From the NCBI GenBank assembly GCA_020636545.1, contig JACJXS010000001.1, positions 1-40,068 of the forward strand: 40,068 nucleotides of DNA, written 5' to 3'. This DNA comes from Chitinophagales bacterium (GTDB lineage: Bacteria; Bacteroidota; Bacteroidia; Chitinophagales; JADIYW01). Of the stretch, positions 24,111-32,011 are shown piece by piece; within the stretch, counting starts at the first letter, position 1; each line of letters starts with the position of its first letter. The position numbers and the translations under genes are program-made. A model generated the notes under the pieces. It was not told where the DNA came from and searched no databases. It saw nothing but the letters and a program-made list of their open reading frames with translations.

Positions 24111-24587
24111 GTGATAGAGATTTATACTGATGGAGCAGCAAGAGGAAACCCTGGACGAGGTGGCTATGGCGTTATTTTAAAATATAAACAACAATACAAG
24201 GAACTTTCAGATGGTTTTCGTTTAACGACCAACAACCGAATGGAATTATTGGCTTGCATCATTGGATTGGAAGCTATAAAAGCTCAAAATATGGATATTA
24301 CTATATTTTCTGACTCAAAATATGTTGTGGATAGTGTAGTAAAAGGTTGGGTGTTTTCATGGATAAAAAAGAATAATTTCGGTGGCAAAAAAAATCAAGA
24401 TTTATGGTTACGATTTTTAAAAGTTTACACCAATCATCAAGTTAAATTTATATGGATAAAAGGACACAATGAACATCCTGAAAATGAACGTTGTGATTTA
24501 CTAGCAACTAGTGCAGCAGATGGTAATAATTTAAAAATTGACACCTATTACGAAAATTTATCAGATACACCAAAAGGTTTATTTTAG
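24111..24587 (+). CDS. rnhA: Ribonuclease HI
   Basis: A 158-aa Mg2+-dependent nuclease that cuts RNA in RNA-DNA hybrids. All catalytic residues are present: Asp7 (IYTDGAARGNPG), Glu45 (NNRMELLA), Asp68 (FSDSKYVV), His119 (KGHNEHPENE) and Asp129 (CDLLA). The start is GTG at 24111, fixed by the conserved N-terminal strand; no ATG is available. The last 9 bases overlap the convergent DUF922 gene. Confidence 0.96.
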   Translation: MIEIYTDGAARGNPGRGGYGVILKYKQQYKELSDGFRLTTNNRMELLACIIGLEAIKAQNMDITIFSDSKYVVDSVVKGWVFSWIKKNNFGGKKNQDLWLRFLKVYTNHQVKFIWIKGHNEHPENERCDLLATSAADGNNLKIDTYYENLSDTPKGLF

Positions 24588-25151
24588 TATAATCTGTAAC
24601 TCCGTTTGCTGATATTCTGAATACTGTTCTAACTCTTCAGGAATAAATTTATTCCACTTCGCTTGACCCTCATCATCTCTATTATGGTCACTTTCTTGAT
24701 CATACAATTCTTGAATGTCATCCCATTTTTTCATGAACGTTTCAACTGTATGATTCATTTTAGAATAATCCTTCTTCGTTTTTATGGTCTCTAACAATTC
24801 TTTTCTTAACTGCCTTGCTATCAATTCAGTTATATCAAAATGCAATTGTTCATGGTGTAATAATCCATCAGATTGCTTAGTTTTAACTGTCCAAGATTGA
24901 TAAGGATAAAATTTTGCTACTACTGTTATTGTTAATTCTTTGCCTAATAATGAAGTACCTACTTGTATTGAAGTAGTTGTTAATGCAGCATCTCCTGCAA
25001 TTTCATAAGTTGATGCTTTCTTTCTAAAATCACTCCATACTAATAATCTATTTTTATTCCATGCCATCTCTCCTTTCGTATTAAAAGAAGAACTTGGTTG
25101 TGAAAAGCTTAATAAAAAGCAAGCTATAAAAAGTATTAAAAATCTCATCAT
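24579..25151 (-). CDS. Exported DUF922 protein with HExxH motif (putative zinc protease)
   Basis: A 190-aa protein with a signal peptide (FLILFIACFLLSFSQ). The body follows DUF922: LVWSDFRKKA near 37-46, AALTTTS, SWTVKTKQSDGLLHHEQLHFDITEL, where H100-E101-Q-L-H104 is an HExxH zinc motif, then ARQLRKEL and a long helical C-terminus. DUF922 is described as predicted Zn-dependent protease-like. Activity is inferred from the motif. Two adjacent ATG codons (25151, 25148) are possible starts. Its 3' end overlaps rnhA by 9 bases. Confidence 0.8.
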   Translation of the reverse strand: MMRFLILFIACFLLSFSQPSSSFNTKGEMAWNKNRLLVWSDFRKKASTYEIAGDAALTTTSIQVGTSLLGKELTITVVAKFYPYQSWTVKTKQSDGLLHHEQLHFDITELIARQLRKELLETIKTKKDYSKMNHTVETFMKKWDDIQELYDQESDHNRDDEGQAKWNKFIPEELEQYSEYQQTELQIILK

Positions 25152-25162
25152 TTTATTCTATT

Positions 25163-25170
25163 CAAAAGTA
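25163..25170 (-). promoter_or_regulatory. Putative -7 box (TACTTTTG on the minus strand) for the DUF922 gene
   Basis: Exact TAnnTTTG on the minus strand, only 11 bases before the ATG at 25151, which would give a very short leader. No -33 match was seen. Confidence 0.3.
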
Positions 25171-25245
25171 ATGCCTAAATATTTAAAAAAATAATTAAAA
25201 AACTTTAATATCAATATTCAACATAAATAAATTATTGTCTATTGA

Positions 25246-26247
25246 CTATAAATTCTTTAAAAACAACATGGTATCTATATTATCTGCATAATCAGATAGT
25301 GAAGGCTTTTGGGTTTGACCAAACTCAATAGCAGAAGTCGCAACAAAACACTGAATGAGTTCGCTATCCTGCTTTAACTTTTCCAGTACTATATTTTTAT
25401 CTGAATAAAATTCATAATACAAACAAGCAATTGGCGAACTATATCCTGAATTTTCAACGATATTTATAAAATTAATATCTAACATTTTTGTTTGACTCAT
25501 CAAATATATTGTTCTTTGGTAGTCCAAATTATTCATATATGGTGTGTGTTGTTCAACATAATTATGTTGTTTTAATGCTTTGAGTAATAGTGCAAAATCA
25601 TAATTATCAGGAACAAATATTTTAGATATATTTCTACATCCTAAACCAAAATAATCAAAAATATCATATCCCAATTGAACTAATTGCTGTTCCGTTTCTG
25701 TGCCATCTAAAATAGCAACAGAATTTCTATTTTTCCTAATAATATTAGGATATTTACTAAAATAATAATCAAAATATCGAGCTGAGTTATTACTTCCTGT
25801 TGCAATCACAGCATCAAAATTATGGAGTCTTTCTACTATTTCTATTTTATCTTTGAGTTCTGGTAAATAGGCTATCCATTTTTCAAAAATAAAAGGCAAC
25901 AAAATCTTATCTTTTTCTGATAGTTTAATTTGCAATTGATGACCTGAAAATATTACACACAAAATATCATGAAAAGAAACCATAGGTAAATTACCTGCTG
26001 CTACTATACCCACTTTTTTAGGTTCAATAGAAGTATAATCAATTAAATAATTATTCAACCAAGTTGTAAGTTTATCAGCATTTAACATTTCAATAGCAAT
26101 ATTTCTCAATGATTTATGAATATTATCTATCGTAAACCAAGAATTATAAATGCTCGTTTTGTGAATTATTGCAGTGAGTTCTTCATTGTCAGATAATAAA
26201 AACTCGCCTAATTGTTGTGAGGCTTGGATATAGTGATTGATATTCAT
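25246..26247 (-). CDS. LuxC-like acyl-CoA reductase
   Basis: A 333-aa aldehyde-dehydrogenase-superfamily protein that would reduce acyl-CoA (or another acyl thioester) to an aldehyde with NAD(P)H. Seen: KVGIVAAGNLPMVSFHD near 78-93, VIATGSNNSARYFDYYF 147-163 (nucleotide-binding region), RNSVAILDG 174-182, and FGLGCRNISKI 200-210 with the presumed nucleophile Cys204. It is shorter than LuxC of luminous bacteria (~480 aa), as is usual in Bacteroidota. It is divergent from a dicluster ferredoxin gene, with facing -7 boxes between them. The physiological substrate is unknown. Confidence 0.85.
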   Translation of the reverse strand: MNINHYIQASQQLGEFLLSDNEELTAIIHKTSIYNSWFTIDNIHKSLRNIAIEMLNADKLTTWLNNYLIDYTSIEPKKVGIVAAGNLPMVSFHDILCVIFSGHQLQIKLSEKDKILLPFIFEKWIAYLPELKDKIEIVERLHNFDAVIATGSNNSARYFDYYFSKYPNIIRKNRNSVAILDGTETEQQLVQLGYDIFDYFGLGCRNISKIFVPDNYDFALLLKALKQHNYVEQHTPYMNNLDYQRTIYLMSQTKMLDINFINIVENSGYSSPIACLYYEFYSDKNIVLEKLKQDSELIQCFVATSAIEFGQTQKPSLSDYADNIDTMLFLKNL

Positions 26248-26294
26248 TAACGGTAATTTATTAGTAATATTTTCGTTTTTATAAAAGCAAACTT

Positions 26295-26302
26295 TATATT
26301 TG
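26295..26302 (+). promoter_or_regulatory. Putative -7 box (TATATTTG) for the ferredoxin gene
   Basis: Exact TAnnTTTG, 22 bases before the ATG at 26325. TTCG at 26272-26275 is a one-mismatch -33 element at the ideal 19-base spacing. Confidence 0.5.
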
Positions 26303-26308
26303 TTCAGA

Positions 26309-26316
26309 CAAAATTA
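26309..26316 (-). promoter_or_regulatory. Putative -7 box (TAATTTTG on the minus strand) for the acyl-CoA reductase gene
   Basis: Exact TAnnTTTG on the minus strand, 61 bases before the ATG at 26247. It lies 6 bases from the oppositely directed box at 26295-26302, so the two promoters would overlap. Confidence 0.4.
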
Positions 26317-26324
26317 AGAATATT

Positions 26325-26675
26325 ATGGCAATCAAAATAACTGAAGAATGTATTAATTGTGGAGCATGCGAACCAGAATGCCCAAACAATGCAATTTATG
26401 AAGGCGGTTTAGAATGGCGAATGAGTGATGGCACAAGTGTTTCAGAAGATTATGAATTAATGGACGGTAGAATAGTTGGGGCAAATGATCAAAATAAACC
26501 TATTAGTAATGACATCTATTTTATTGTAACTGATAAATGTACAGAATGTAAAGGATTTCACGAAGAACCACAGTGTGCTGCTGTTTGCCCAGTAGATTGT
26601 TGTGTACCAGATGAAGATCATGTAGATTCTGAAGAATTCTTATTAGCAAGAAAGAAAAAATTGCACGGCGAATAA
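26325..26675 (+). CDS. Dicluster 4Fe-4S ferredoxin
   Basis: A 116-aa cytoplasmic electron carrier. The first cluster motif is CINCGACEPECP (Cys9, 12, 15, 19). The second is CTECKGFHEEPQCAAVCP (Cys72, 75, 84, 88), with the extended spacing of Allochromatium-type 2[4Fe-4S] ferredoxins, plus CC at ~92-93 that completes the cross-ligation. The central ~50-residue insert (GLEWRMSDG, DEYELMDG-like acid-rich part) is typical of the Bacteroidota form. It is divergent from the acyl-CoA reductase, an arrangement I recall from related genomes, so a redox link is possible but unproven. A strong terminator follows. Confidence 0.93.
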   Translation: MAIKITEECINCGACEPECPNNAIYEGGLEWRMSDGTSVSEDYELMDGRIVGANDQNKPISNDIYFIVTDKCTECKGFHEEPQCAAVCPVDCCVPDEDHVDSEEFLLARKKKLHGE

Positions 26676-26694
26676 GCTACAATAATTTATAAGG

Positions 26695-26731
26695 AAAACG
26701 GTGGTTAAACTCTTTAACCATCGTTTTTTTT
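26695..26731. terminator. Terminator shared by the ferredoxin and mce genes
   Basis: A 15-bp stem with one G-T pair: 26695-26709 and 26713-26727 around a 3-base loop, followed by a T run. On the minus strand it is also followed by several T, so it can serve both convergent genes. Confidence 0.8.
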
Positions 26732-27128
26732 ATTGTTTTTGGCACAATTCAATTAAAACACCATTCGTGTCTTTCGGATGTAAAAAACAGACTAATTTAT
26801 TCAAAGCACCGATATATGGTTTTTCTGACAATGGTTTAAAACCTTCTTTTTTTAAGCGTTCCATTTCTGCATAAATATCTGTAACTTCAAATGCAACATG
26901 ATGAATCCCCTCTCCTTTTTTCTCTAAAAATTTAGCAACTGTACTATCTTCCGATGTTGGATATAACAACTCAATTTTTGTATCTTCTAATTTAAAAAAA
27001 GAAGCAATCAGTTTTTGACTTTTAATATTTTCTTCATGAAAAGGTTCACGATTAAATAACTTTGAAAAAATCAAATTGGAATTTTCTAAATCTTTAACAG
27101 CAATACCTATATGGTCTATTTTTTTCAT
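26730..27128 (-). CDS. mce: Methylmalonyl-CoA epimerase
   Basis: A 132-aa vicinal-oxygen-chelate protein that interconverts (R)- and (S)-methylmalonyl-CoA, between succinyl-CoA and propionyl-CoA metabolism. Two betaalphabeta repeats: KIDHIGIAVKDLE with metal ligand His6, KIELLYPTSEDS, GEGIHHVAFEV with His76/77, and the C-terminal VLIELCQ with Glu127. These are the expected divalent-metal ligands. Normal family length. Its stop is inside the T tract of the terminator shared with the ferredoxin gene. Confidence 0.92.
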   Translation of the reverse strand: MKKIDHIGIAVKDLENSNLIFSKLFNREPFHEENIKSQKLIASFFKLEDTKIELLYPTSEDSTVAKFLEKKGEGIHHVAFEVTDIYAEMERLKKEGFKPLSEKPYIGALNKLVCFLHPKDTNGVLIELCQKQ

Positions 27129-27132
27129 CTAT

Positions 27133-27140
27133 TATTTTTG
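27133..27140 (+). promoter_or_regulatory. Putative -7 box (TATTTTTG) for the cysteine desulfurase gene
   Basis: Exact TAnnTTTG 44 bases before the ATG at 27185. No -33 match. Confidence 0.35.
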
Positions 27141-27184
27141 ATGACAATTTATTAAATATATTCCAAATTTTATAACTTTAAGCA

Positions 27185-28315
27185 ATGGTTTATTTAGATT
27201 ACAATGCAACAACACCAGTAGCCACTGAAGTCTTAGATAAAATGTTGCCTTATTTTTCTGAAAAATTTGGAAATGCATCGAGTAGCACCCACCCTTTTGG
27301 TTGGAAAGCCAAAGAAGCTGTAGATATTTCAAGAAGCATTATTGCACAATCTTTGGGTTGTATTGATGAAGAAATTACATTTACATCAGGTGCGACAGAA
27401 AGCATCAATACTGTTTTAAAAGGTATATTTAATTTATATCATACAAAAGGCAAACATATTATCACTAGTAAAACTGAACACAATGCAGTTTTAGATACTT
27501 GTGAATTCCTAAAGAAAAAAGGTGCTGATATTACATACTTAGATGTCGATAAAAACGGTATAATTAATATCGAAGATTTAAAAAATGCAATTAGAAAAGA
27601 TACTATTTTAGTTGCGATTATGTATGTCAACAACGAAACTGGTATTATCCAGAATATAAAAGAAATCAGCAACATTACACATCAAAATAAAAGTATTTTT
27701 TTTTGTGATGCAACACAAGCTTATGGCAAACTACCTATAAACGTTGATGATTTAGGTATTGATGCATTATGCATTTCTGGACATAAAATTTATGGACCTA
27801 AAGGAATTGGTATTTTATATTTAAGAAGAAAAAGTCCAAGAGTAATTGTAGAACCGTTGATGCATGGCGGACATCATGAGCGAGGTGTACGAAGTGGAAC
27901 TATAAACGTTCCTAGTATTGTTGGCATTGGAAAAGCTGCCGAGCTTGCCTATAAAAACTTAGCTAATAATCATCTCAAAATTGAGCAACTTAGAAATTAT
28001 TTAGAAGATGGCTTAAAAGGTATTTTTAAAGAAAAGATTCAAATTATTGGAGAACAAGCCAATCGTATTTTTAATACTTCATCTGTAATATTTCCAATGC
28101 GTTCTGAACATATCATCAGGCATATTAAAAATGACATAGCCGTTTCTGTTGGTTCTGCTTGTAGTAGCGACAAAAATTTACCTTCACACGTATTAACCGC
28201 TATGGGCTATAAAAAAGAAGAAGCATTAAGTAGTATCCGATTTAGTTTAGGAAATGATACAACAAAAGAAGAAATAGATTTTGTATTAGAACAATTTTCA
28301 ACTATCAACTACTAA
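27185..28315 (+). CDS. iscS: Cysteine desulfurase, NifS/IscS type
   Basis: PLP enzyme of 376 aa that removes sulfur from cysteine for Fe-S clusters and thiolated tRNA. Seen: YLDYNATTPV at the N-terminus, TSGATESIN 68-76, TEHNAV with His99 stacking on PLP, CDATQAYGK 174-182, SGHKIYGPKGIG with Schiff-base Lys201, RVIVEPLMHGGHHERGVRSGT, and SVGSACSS with the persulfide-carrying Cys326 in a class I mobile loop. No isc/suf neighbours are in view. The partner could be tRNA thiolation (MnmA) or cluster assembly. It overlaps convergent queE by 4 bases. Confidence 0.94.
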   Translation: MVYLDYNATTPVATEVLDKMLPYFSEKFGNASSSTHPFGWKAKEAVDISRSIIAQSLGCIDEEITFTSGATESINTVLKGIFNLYHTKGKHIITSKTEHNAVLDTCEFLKKKGADITYLDVDKNGIINIEDLKNAIRKDTILVAIMYVNNETGIIQNIKEISNITHQNKSIFFCDATQAYGKLPINVDDLGIDALCISGHKIYGPKGIGILYLRRKSPRVIVEPLMHGGHHERGVRSGTINVPSIVGIGKAAELAYKNLANNHLKIEQLRNYLEDGLKGIFKEKIQIIGEQANRIFNTSSVIFPMRSEHIIRHIKNDIAVSVGSACSSDKNLPSHVLTAMGYKKEEALSSIRFSLGNDTTKEEIDFVLEQFSTINY

Positions 28316-28953
28316 GGTACATCAATATATTTATGTACTTGAGTAGAAATTTTCCAATGCGGATGTGCTTTAACATATTCAATAACTTGCGGTAACATTT
28401 TTTCTTTCACTGACCATTCTACTTGTAATAAGCAAATTATTTTTTGTTCGTTTGCAGGATTTAATTCCAAAAATTTTTGATAATATTTTTCTGCAAATTC
28501 AAAATCAGATTTATTAAAAATGATAAATTTAAGTTCATTAGCTTTAGTAAAGACTTCTGGCAATGCCACTTTAAATTTTTTAGGAGAAACACAAATCCAG
28601 TCTATATTTCCGCTTAAAGGATAACTTCCAGATGTTTCTATATTTACTTGATAATCATTTAATTTTAACAATGAAGTTAAAGTACTTAAATCATACATCA
28701 AGGGTTCACCTCCAGTGATTACAATAATTTCAGTTGGAGTCTTTTTTATTGTATTAATTAATGCTTTATAACTTATTAATTGCTTTTTGTTAGCTGTCCA
28801 AGATTCTTTCACATCACACCAATGACAACCAACATCACAACCAGCTAGTCGAATGAAATAAGCAGGCGTACCAGCATAAAAACCTTCTCCCTGAATGGTA
28901 TAAAAATGCTCCATCACAGGAATTTCTTGTGTTATATCAAAATCCAACAACAT
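28312..28953 (-). CDS. queE: 7-carboxy-7-deazaguanine synthase
   Basis: Radical-SAM enzyme of about 213 aa on the queuosine/7-deazapurine pathway, which contracts the ring of 6-carboxytetrahydropterin. Seen: HFYTIQGEGFYAGTPAYFIRL, then CDVGCHWCD carrying the three cluster cysteines, and VITGGEPLMY, the SAM-binding GGE. I choose the ATG at 28953. An in-frame TTG at 28974 would add seven residues that the family does not need. No queC, queD or queF lies in the window. Confidence 0.93.
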   Translation of the reverse strand: MLLDFDITQEIPVMEHFYTIQGEGFYAGTPAYFIRLAGCDVGCHWCDVKESWTANKKQLISYKALINTIKKTPTEIIVITGGEPLMYDLSTLTSLLKLNDYQVNIETSGSYPLSGNIDWICVSPKKFKVALPEVFTKANELKFIIFNKSDFEFAEKYYQKFLELNPANEQKIICLLQVEWSVKEKMLPQVIEYVKAHPHWKISTQVHKYIDVP

Positions 28954-28990
28954 CGTACTTGATTCAAAATTCAAGCTACAAAAGTAATTA

Positions 28991-29359
28991 TTAATCTTTA
29001 TCTATGATAATACTTTCTACGATTGAACTGATAAAAGAAAAAGACAACCCAAAAACTAAGGCTGCTAACCAACCATCTAATGCACCTGAAGTACTAAACC
29101 CAGTTAATAGAACATCTGCTATTTTAACAATTGCAGCACTGATGACGAAAGAAAATAAACCCATTGTCAAACAAGTAATTGGAAAAGATAATATTTTTAA
29201 AATTGGCTTTACAAATATATTTAACAAACTCAAACCAATAGCTAATTTTACAGCATCTAAAGTTGAATCCACTTTAATATCTATTCCTAAAGTAGGTAGA
29301 GCATAAGCCAATAAAATAATGGTTGCTACCTTAATCAATAATTTTATAAAAAATTTCAT
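28991..29359 (-). CDS. Four-helix membrane protein of the PF04020 'phage holin family 4' type
   Basis: About 122 aa with four hydrophobic segments. The pattern (LLAYALPTLGIDIKVDS, LAIGLSLLNIFVKPILKILSFPITCLTMGLF, ALDGWLAALVFGLSFS) is that of the PF04020 family. Despite the name, these proteins are common chromosomal membrane proteins, and there are no phage genes around it. The ATG at 29359 gives the usual N-terminus; a TTG at 29404 is less likely. Function unknown. Confidence 0.75.
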   Translation of the reverse strand: MKFFIKLLIKVATIILLAYALPTLGIDIKVDSTLDAVKLAIGLSLLNIFVKPILKILSFPITCLTMGLFSFVISAAIVKIADVLLTGFSTSGALDGWLAALVFGLSFSFISSIVESIIIDKD

Positions 29360-29704
29360 ATCAAAATATTTATCAAATATAGTTGTAATTGATAAAAATA
29401 TCAAATGTTATTTCAAAAAAAAAAGAGAAAGTAATTATGAAAACGTCAAGTTCGACATTTAGCTTTAAAGTATATTTTATATAAAAGCGTAAATTTTTCC
29501 AGACTAATCACTTTATTTATAACACGTCTAACAAAAATAAATTAAATAGATGAAACACTTTAGAAAATGCCTTTTTTGATTTATCTAAACATAACAAATA
29601 CATATCCTGATAATTTCATCAACATTTAGTTGATAAAAACCATATTAAATAAAAGCTAAGATAGTAAATAATAAAATAAAAGCATTATCTTTGCGTTCCG
29701 AAAT
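29360..29704. other. 345-base intergenic stretch before the tRNA
   Basis: Very AT-rich, with stop codons in all frames and nothing I can call a gene. It contains one small hairpin, ATCAAC-ATTTA-GTTGAT (29618-29634), and, at its right end, the -7 box of the tRNA. Confidence 0.5.
29686..29693 (+). promoter_or_regulatory. Putative -7 box (TATCTTTG) of tRNA-Arg
   Basis: Exact TAnnTTTG 11 bases upstream of the tRNA 5' end. No -33 TTTG was seen. Confidence 0.5.
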
Positions 29705-29778
29705 GGACCTGTAGCTTAATTGGATAGAGCACCAGATTACGGCTCTGGAGGTTGGGAGTTCGACTCTCTCCAGGTTCA
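29705..29778 (+). tRNA. tRNA-Arg (anticodon ACG)
   Basis: Complete 74-nt cloverleaf: acceptor GGACCTG/CAGGTTC with one G-T pair, D stem GCTT/GAGC, anticodon stem CCAGA/TCTGG with loop TTACGGC (anticodon ACG at 29739-29741), T arm GGGAG-TTCGACT-CTCTC, and discriminator A. CCA is not encoded. A34 would be changed to inosine to read CGU, CGC and CGA. Confidence 0.96.
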
Positions 29779-29795
29779 CAAATTATTAATAAAAA

Positions 29796-29803
29796 TAAAT
29801 TTG
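29796..29803 (+). promoter_or_regulatory. Putative -7 box (TAAATTTG) for the rpmB operon
   Basis: Exact TAnnTTTG between the tRNA and rpmB, 57 bases before the rpmB ATG. Confidence 0.4.
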
Positions 29804-29860
29804 CATATTTCAATAAAAAGTCGGAAATTTGCAAACTCTTAAAAAAAGAAAAGAATTATT

Positions 29861-30106
29861 ATGGCACGTTTTTGCGATTTAACAGGAAAAGGACCAATAT
29901 CAGGAAACAGCGTTTCGCATTCAAACATCAAAACAAAAAGAAGATTTTTGCCTAACTTGCAAAAAAAATCTTTTTACATTCCTGAAGTGGACAGATGGAT
30001 AGATTTGAAAGTTTCTACTTCTGCAATCAGAACCATCAACAAAAAAGGCATTTATGCTTATTTAAAAGAATTACAAAAGAAAGGAGATATCCAAATCGGA
30101 TTATAA
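29861..30106 (+). CDS. rpmB: 50S ribosomal protein bL28
   Basis: An 81-aa basic ribosomal protein. Seen: RFCDLTGKGPISGNSVSHSN (the family's N-terminal block), then TKRRFLPNLQKKSFYIPE and WIDLKVSTSAIRTINKKG. First gene of the rpmB-rpmG-DUF4295 set, after tRNA-Arg. Spacing to rpmG is 12 bases. Confidence 0.97.
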   Translation: MARFCDLTGKGPISGNSVSHSNIKTKRRFLPNLQKKSFYIPEVDRWIDLKVSTSAIRTINKKGIYAYLKELQKKGDIQIGL

Positions 30107-30118
30107 AAAATACATATC

Positions 30119-30304
30119 ATGGCAAAGAAGAAAGGTAATAGAATCCAAGTTATTTTAGAATGTACAGAACACAAAGCATCAGGTATGCCAGGTATTTCTC
30201 GTTACATTACAAAGAAAAATAGAAAAAACACTCCAGAAAGATTGGAAATTAAAAAATATAATCCTATCTTGAAGAAAGTTACTGTTCATAAAGAAATAAA
30301 ATAA
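30119..30304 (+). CDS. rpmG: 50S ribosomal protein bL33
   Basis: A 61-aa basic protein: KKGNRIQVILECTEHKA, then RYITKKNRKNTPERLEIKKYNP, the standard bL33 signature. Only one Cys is present, so this is the zinc-free (C-) form. It lies between rpmB and the DUF4295 gene with 6 bases to the latter. Confidence 0.97.
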   Translation: MAKKKGNRIQVILECTEHKASGMPGISRYITKKNRKNTPERLEIKKYNPILKKVTVHKEIK

Positions 30305-30310
30305 TAAATC

Positions 30311-30481
30311 ATGGGAAAAGTATCAAAAAACTCCAAAGTAGATAGAGGTAAAAATATTGGTGAATCTAAGAATATGGTAAAAATCATCAAAGCTGTTAAA
30401 TCAGCTAAAGGTGGTTCTTATGCATTCAAAGAAAAAATCGTTCACAAAGATTTACTTCAACAAACCTTAAAAGATTTATAA
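30311..30481 (+). CDS. DUF4295 small basic protein (probable Bacteroidota-specific ribosomal protein)
   Basis: A 56-aa protein starting at the ATG at 30311 and ending in TAA at 30479-30481. It is strongly basic (many Lys), with MVKIIKAVKSAKGGSYAFKE in the middle, which matches DUF4295. Genes of this family sit directly behind rpmB-rpmG in Bacteroidota. I recall a phylum-specific large-subunit protein (bL38) from structural work on a Flavobacterium ribosome and think it is this family; that link is from memory and should be treated as probable. Six bases follow rpmG, and a strong terminator follows this gene. Confidence 0.88.
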   Translation: MGKVSKNSKVDRGKNIGESKNMVKIIKAVKSAKGGSYAFKEKIVHKDLLQQTLKDL

Positions 30482-30502
30482 TATTATTAAATCTAAAAAA
30501 TT

Positions 30503-30535
30503 AAAAAGCTTCTCTATTTTGAGAAGCTTTTTTTT
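30503..30535 (+). terminator. Intrinsic terminator behind the rpmB-rpmG-DUF4295 set
   Basis: AAAAAGCTTCTC (30503-30514), loop of six, GAGAAGCTTTTT (30521-30532), then more T: a 12-bp perfect stem with T run. It lies 29 bases before the ftsY ATG. Confidence 0.88.
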
Positions 30536-30563
30536 ATTATCTTTATCTTGATTATATTGTGTA

Positions 30564-31547
30564 ATGGGTATTTTTGATAAAATTTTCAAAGGAAAAACAA
30601 ATAAATCTGAAGAAGATTTACAAGTTGAAGAGCAAGAGTTGCAAGTGGGCTTAGAAAAAACCAAACAAGGTTTCTTTTCTAAAATAACCAAAGCTGTAGC
30701 TGGAAAAACTGAAATTGACATTGAATTCTTAGATGAATTAGAAGAAATATTAATCTCTTCAGATGTTAGTTTACCAACAACTATTAAAATTATTGACCGT
30801 TTAGAACAAAGAGTCTCTAAAGATAAATATATCAATACCAAAGACTTAAACAATATCCTTAAAAATGAAATTGCCAATATTTTGGCAGAAAATAATACCA
30901 AAGATATTATTGATTACACTTCCTTCATTGATAAAAAACCTTATGTTATTTTAGTTGTTGGCGTTAATGGTGTAGGTAAGACAACCACAATTGGTAAATT
31001 AGCTTATCAATTTAAAAAAGCAGGAAAATCTGTTTTGTTGGGTGCGGCGGATACTTTTAGAGCAGCTGCCGTTGATCAATTAACTATTTGGAGTGAAAGA
31101 GTCGGTGTTCCTATTATCAAGCAAGGAATGGGAAGCGACCCAGCAGCAGTTGCATTCGATACGGTACAAGCTGGTTTAGCAAGAGATACAGATGTTATAA
31201 TCATCGATACTGCAGGTCGATTACATAATAAAATTGGTTTGATGGAAGAATTGTCCAAAATAAAAAAAGTAATGTCTAAAGTTATTCCAGATGCTCCGCA
31301 CGAAATTCTTTTGGTACTAGATGCTTCGACTGGACAAAATGCTTTAGAACAAGCTAAACATTTTTCTTCTGCAACACAAGTAACTGCGTTAGCACTAACA
31401 AAATTAGATGGTACAGCTAAAGGTGGTGTTGTTATTAGTATTACTGATGAATTTAAAATTCCTATAAAATATATAGGTTTGGGCGAAAAAATGGAACAAT
31501 TACAAACATTCAACCGCCAAGCATTTATTGAAACATTATTTAATTAA
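30564..31547 (+). CDS. ftsY: Signal recognition particle receptor FtsY
   Basis: A 327-aa GTPase that docks ribosome-nascent-chain-SRP complexes at the membrane. Short acidic N-terminal region (SEEDLQVEEQELQVG), then the NG domain: LEEILISSDVS (N), GVNGVGKTTTIGKLA with G1 at 133-142, DTFRAAAVDQL, IIDTAGRLHN (G3), LTKLDGTAKGG (G4) and YIGLGEKMEQL (G5/closing loop). The acidic A domain is very short, as is common in this phylum. Only 29 bases separate it from a strong terminator, so it either has its own promoter (near-consensus TATCTTTA upstream) or is expressed by readthrough from the ribosomal genes. Confidence 0.96.
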   Translation: MGIFDKIFKGKTNKSEEDLQVEEQELQVGLEKTKQGFFSKITKAVAGKTEIDIEFLDELEEILISSDVSLPTTIKIIDRLEQRVSKDKYINTKDLNNILKNEIANILAENNTKDIIDYTSFIDKKPYVILVVGVNGVGKTTTIGKLAYQFKKAGKSVLLGAADTFRAAAVDQLTIWSERVGVPIIKQGMGSDPAAVAFDTVQAGLARDTDVIIIDTAGRLHNKIGLMEELSKIKKVMSKVIPDAPHEILLVLDASTGQNALEQAKHFSSATQVTALALTKLDGTAKGGVVISITDEFKIPIKYIGLGEKMEQLQTFNRQAFIETLFN

Positions 31548-31553
31548 AACAAA

Positions 31554-31994
31554 ATGATAACGATTAGAGTAGCAAAAGCAGATGATCTTGAACAAATAGC
31601 AGTTTTATTTGATGAATTTAGAAAATTCTACGCTCAGAATTCTGATATTGATGGAGCAAAAGCTTATTTAAAAGAAAGAATGAACAATAATGAGTCCATC
31701 ATTTTTGTTGCTGAAAACGAAGAAAAACTCATTGGATTTATTCAAATGTATCCAACTTTCTCTTCTGTTTCTATGATGAAAGATATGATAATGAATGACC
31801 TTTATGTCTTCCCAGAATATAGAAAAAAAGGTATCGGAAAAGCTTTATTAGAAACTGCAAAAAAATTCAGTAAAGACAATAATTACAAAGGTTTATGGGT
31901 AGAAACAGCAAATGACAATCCTGCTCGTTCATTATACGAACATTTAGGTTGGGAAAAAGATGTTTCTTTTGTTCATTACTACTGGCAAGAGTAA
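31554..31994 (+). CDS. GNAT-family N-acetyltransferase
   Basis: A 146-aa single-domain acetyltransferase. Seen: ITIRVAKADDLEQIAVLFDEFR (N-terminal strand-helix), MNDLYVFPEYRKKGIGKALLE, where YRKKGIGKA is the acetyl-CoA loop, then LWVETANDNPARSLYEHLGWEKD. It resembles GNATs acting on small amines or aminoglycoside-like substrates, but the acceptor is unknown. It follows ftsY by 6 bases on the same strand. Confidence 0.9.
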   Translation: MITIRVAKADDLEQIAVLFDEFRKFYAQNSDIDGAKAYLKERMNNNESIIFVAENEEKLIGFIQMYPTFSSVSMMKDMIMNDLYVFPEYRKKGIGKALLETAKKFSKDNNYKGLWVETANDNPARSLYEHLGWEKDVSFVHYYWQE

Positions 31995-32011
31995 TTCATT
32001 TTGTTAGTTTT

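Noticed and set aside
28991..29359. Prophage remnant suggested by the 'phage holin' family name.
   Set aside because: PF04020 proteins are widespread chromosomal membrane proteins, and no other phage-like gene is present.
29449..29490. Very short open frame between the PF04020-type gene and tRNA-Arg.
   Set aside because: Only about 15 codons, no ribosome binding site and no coding character.
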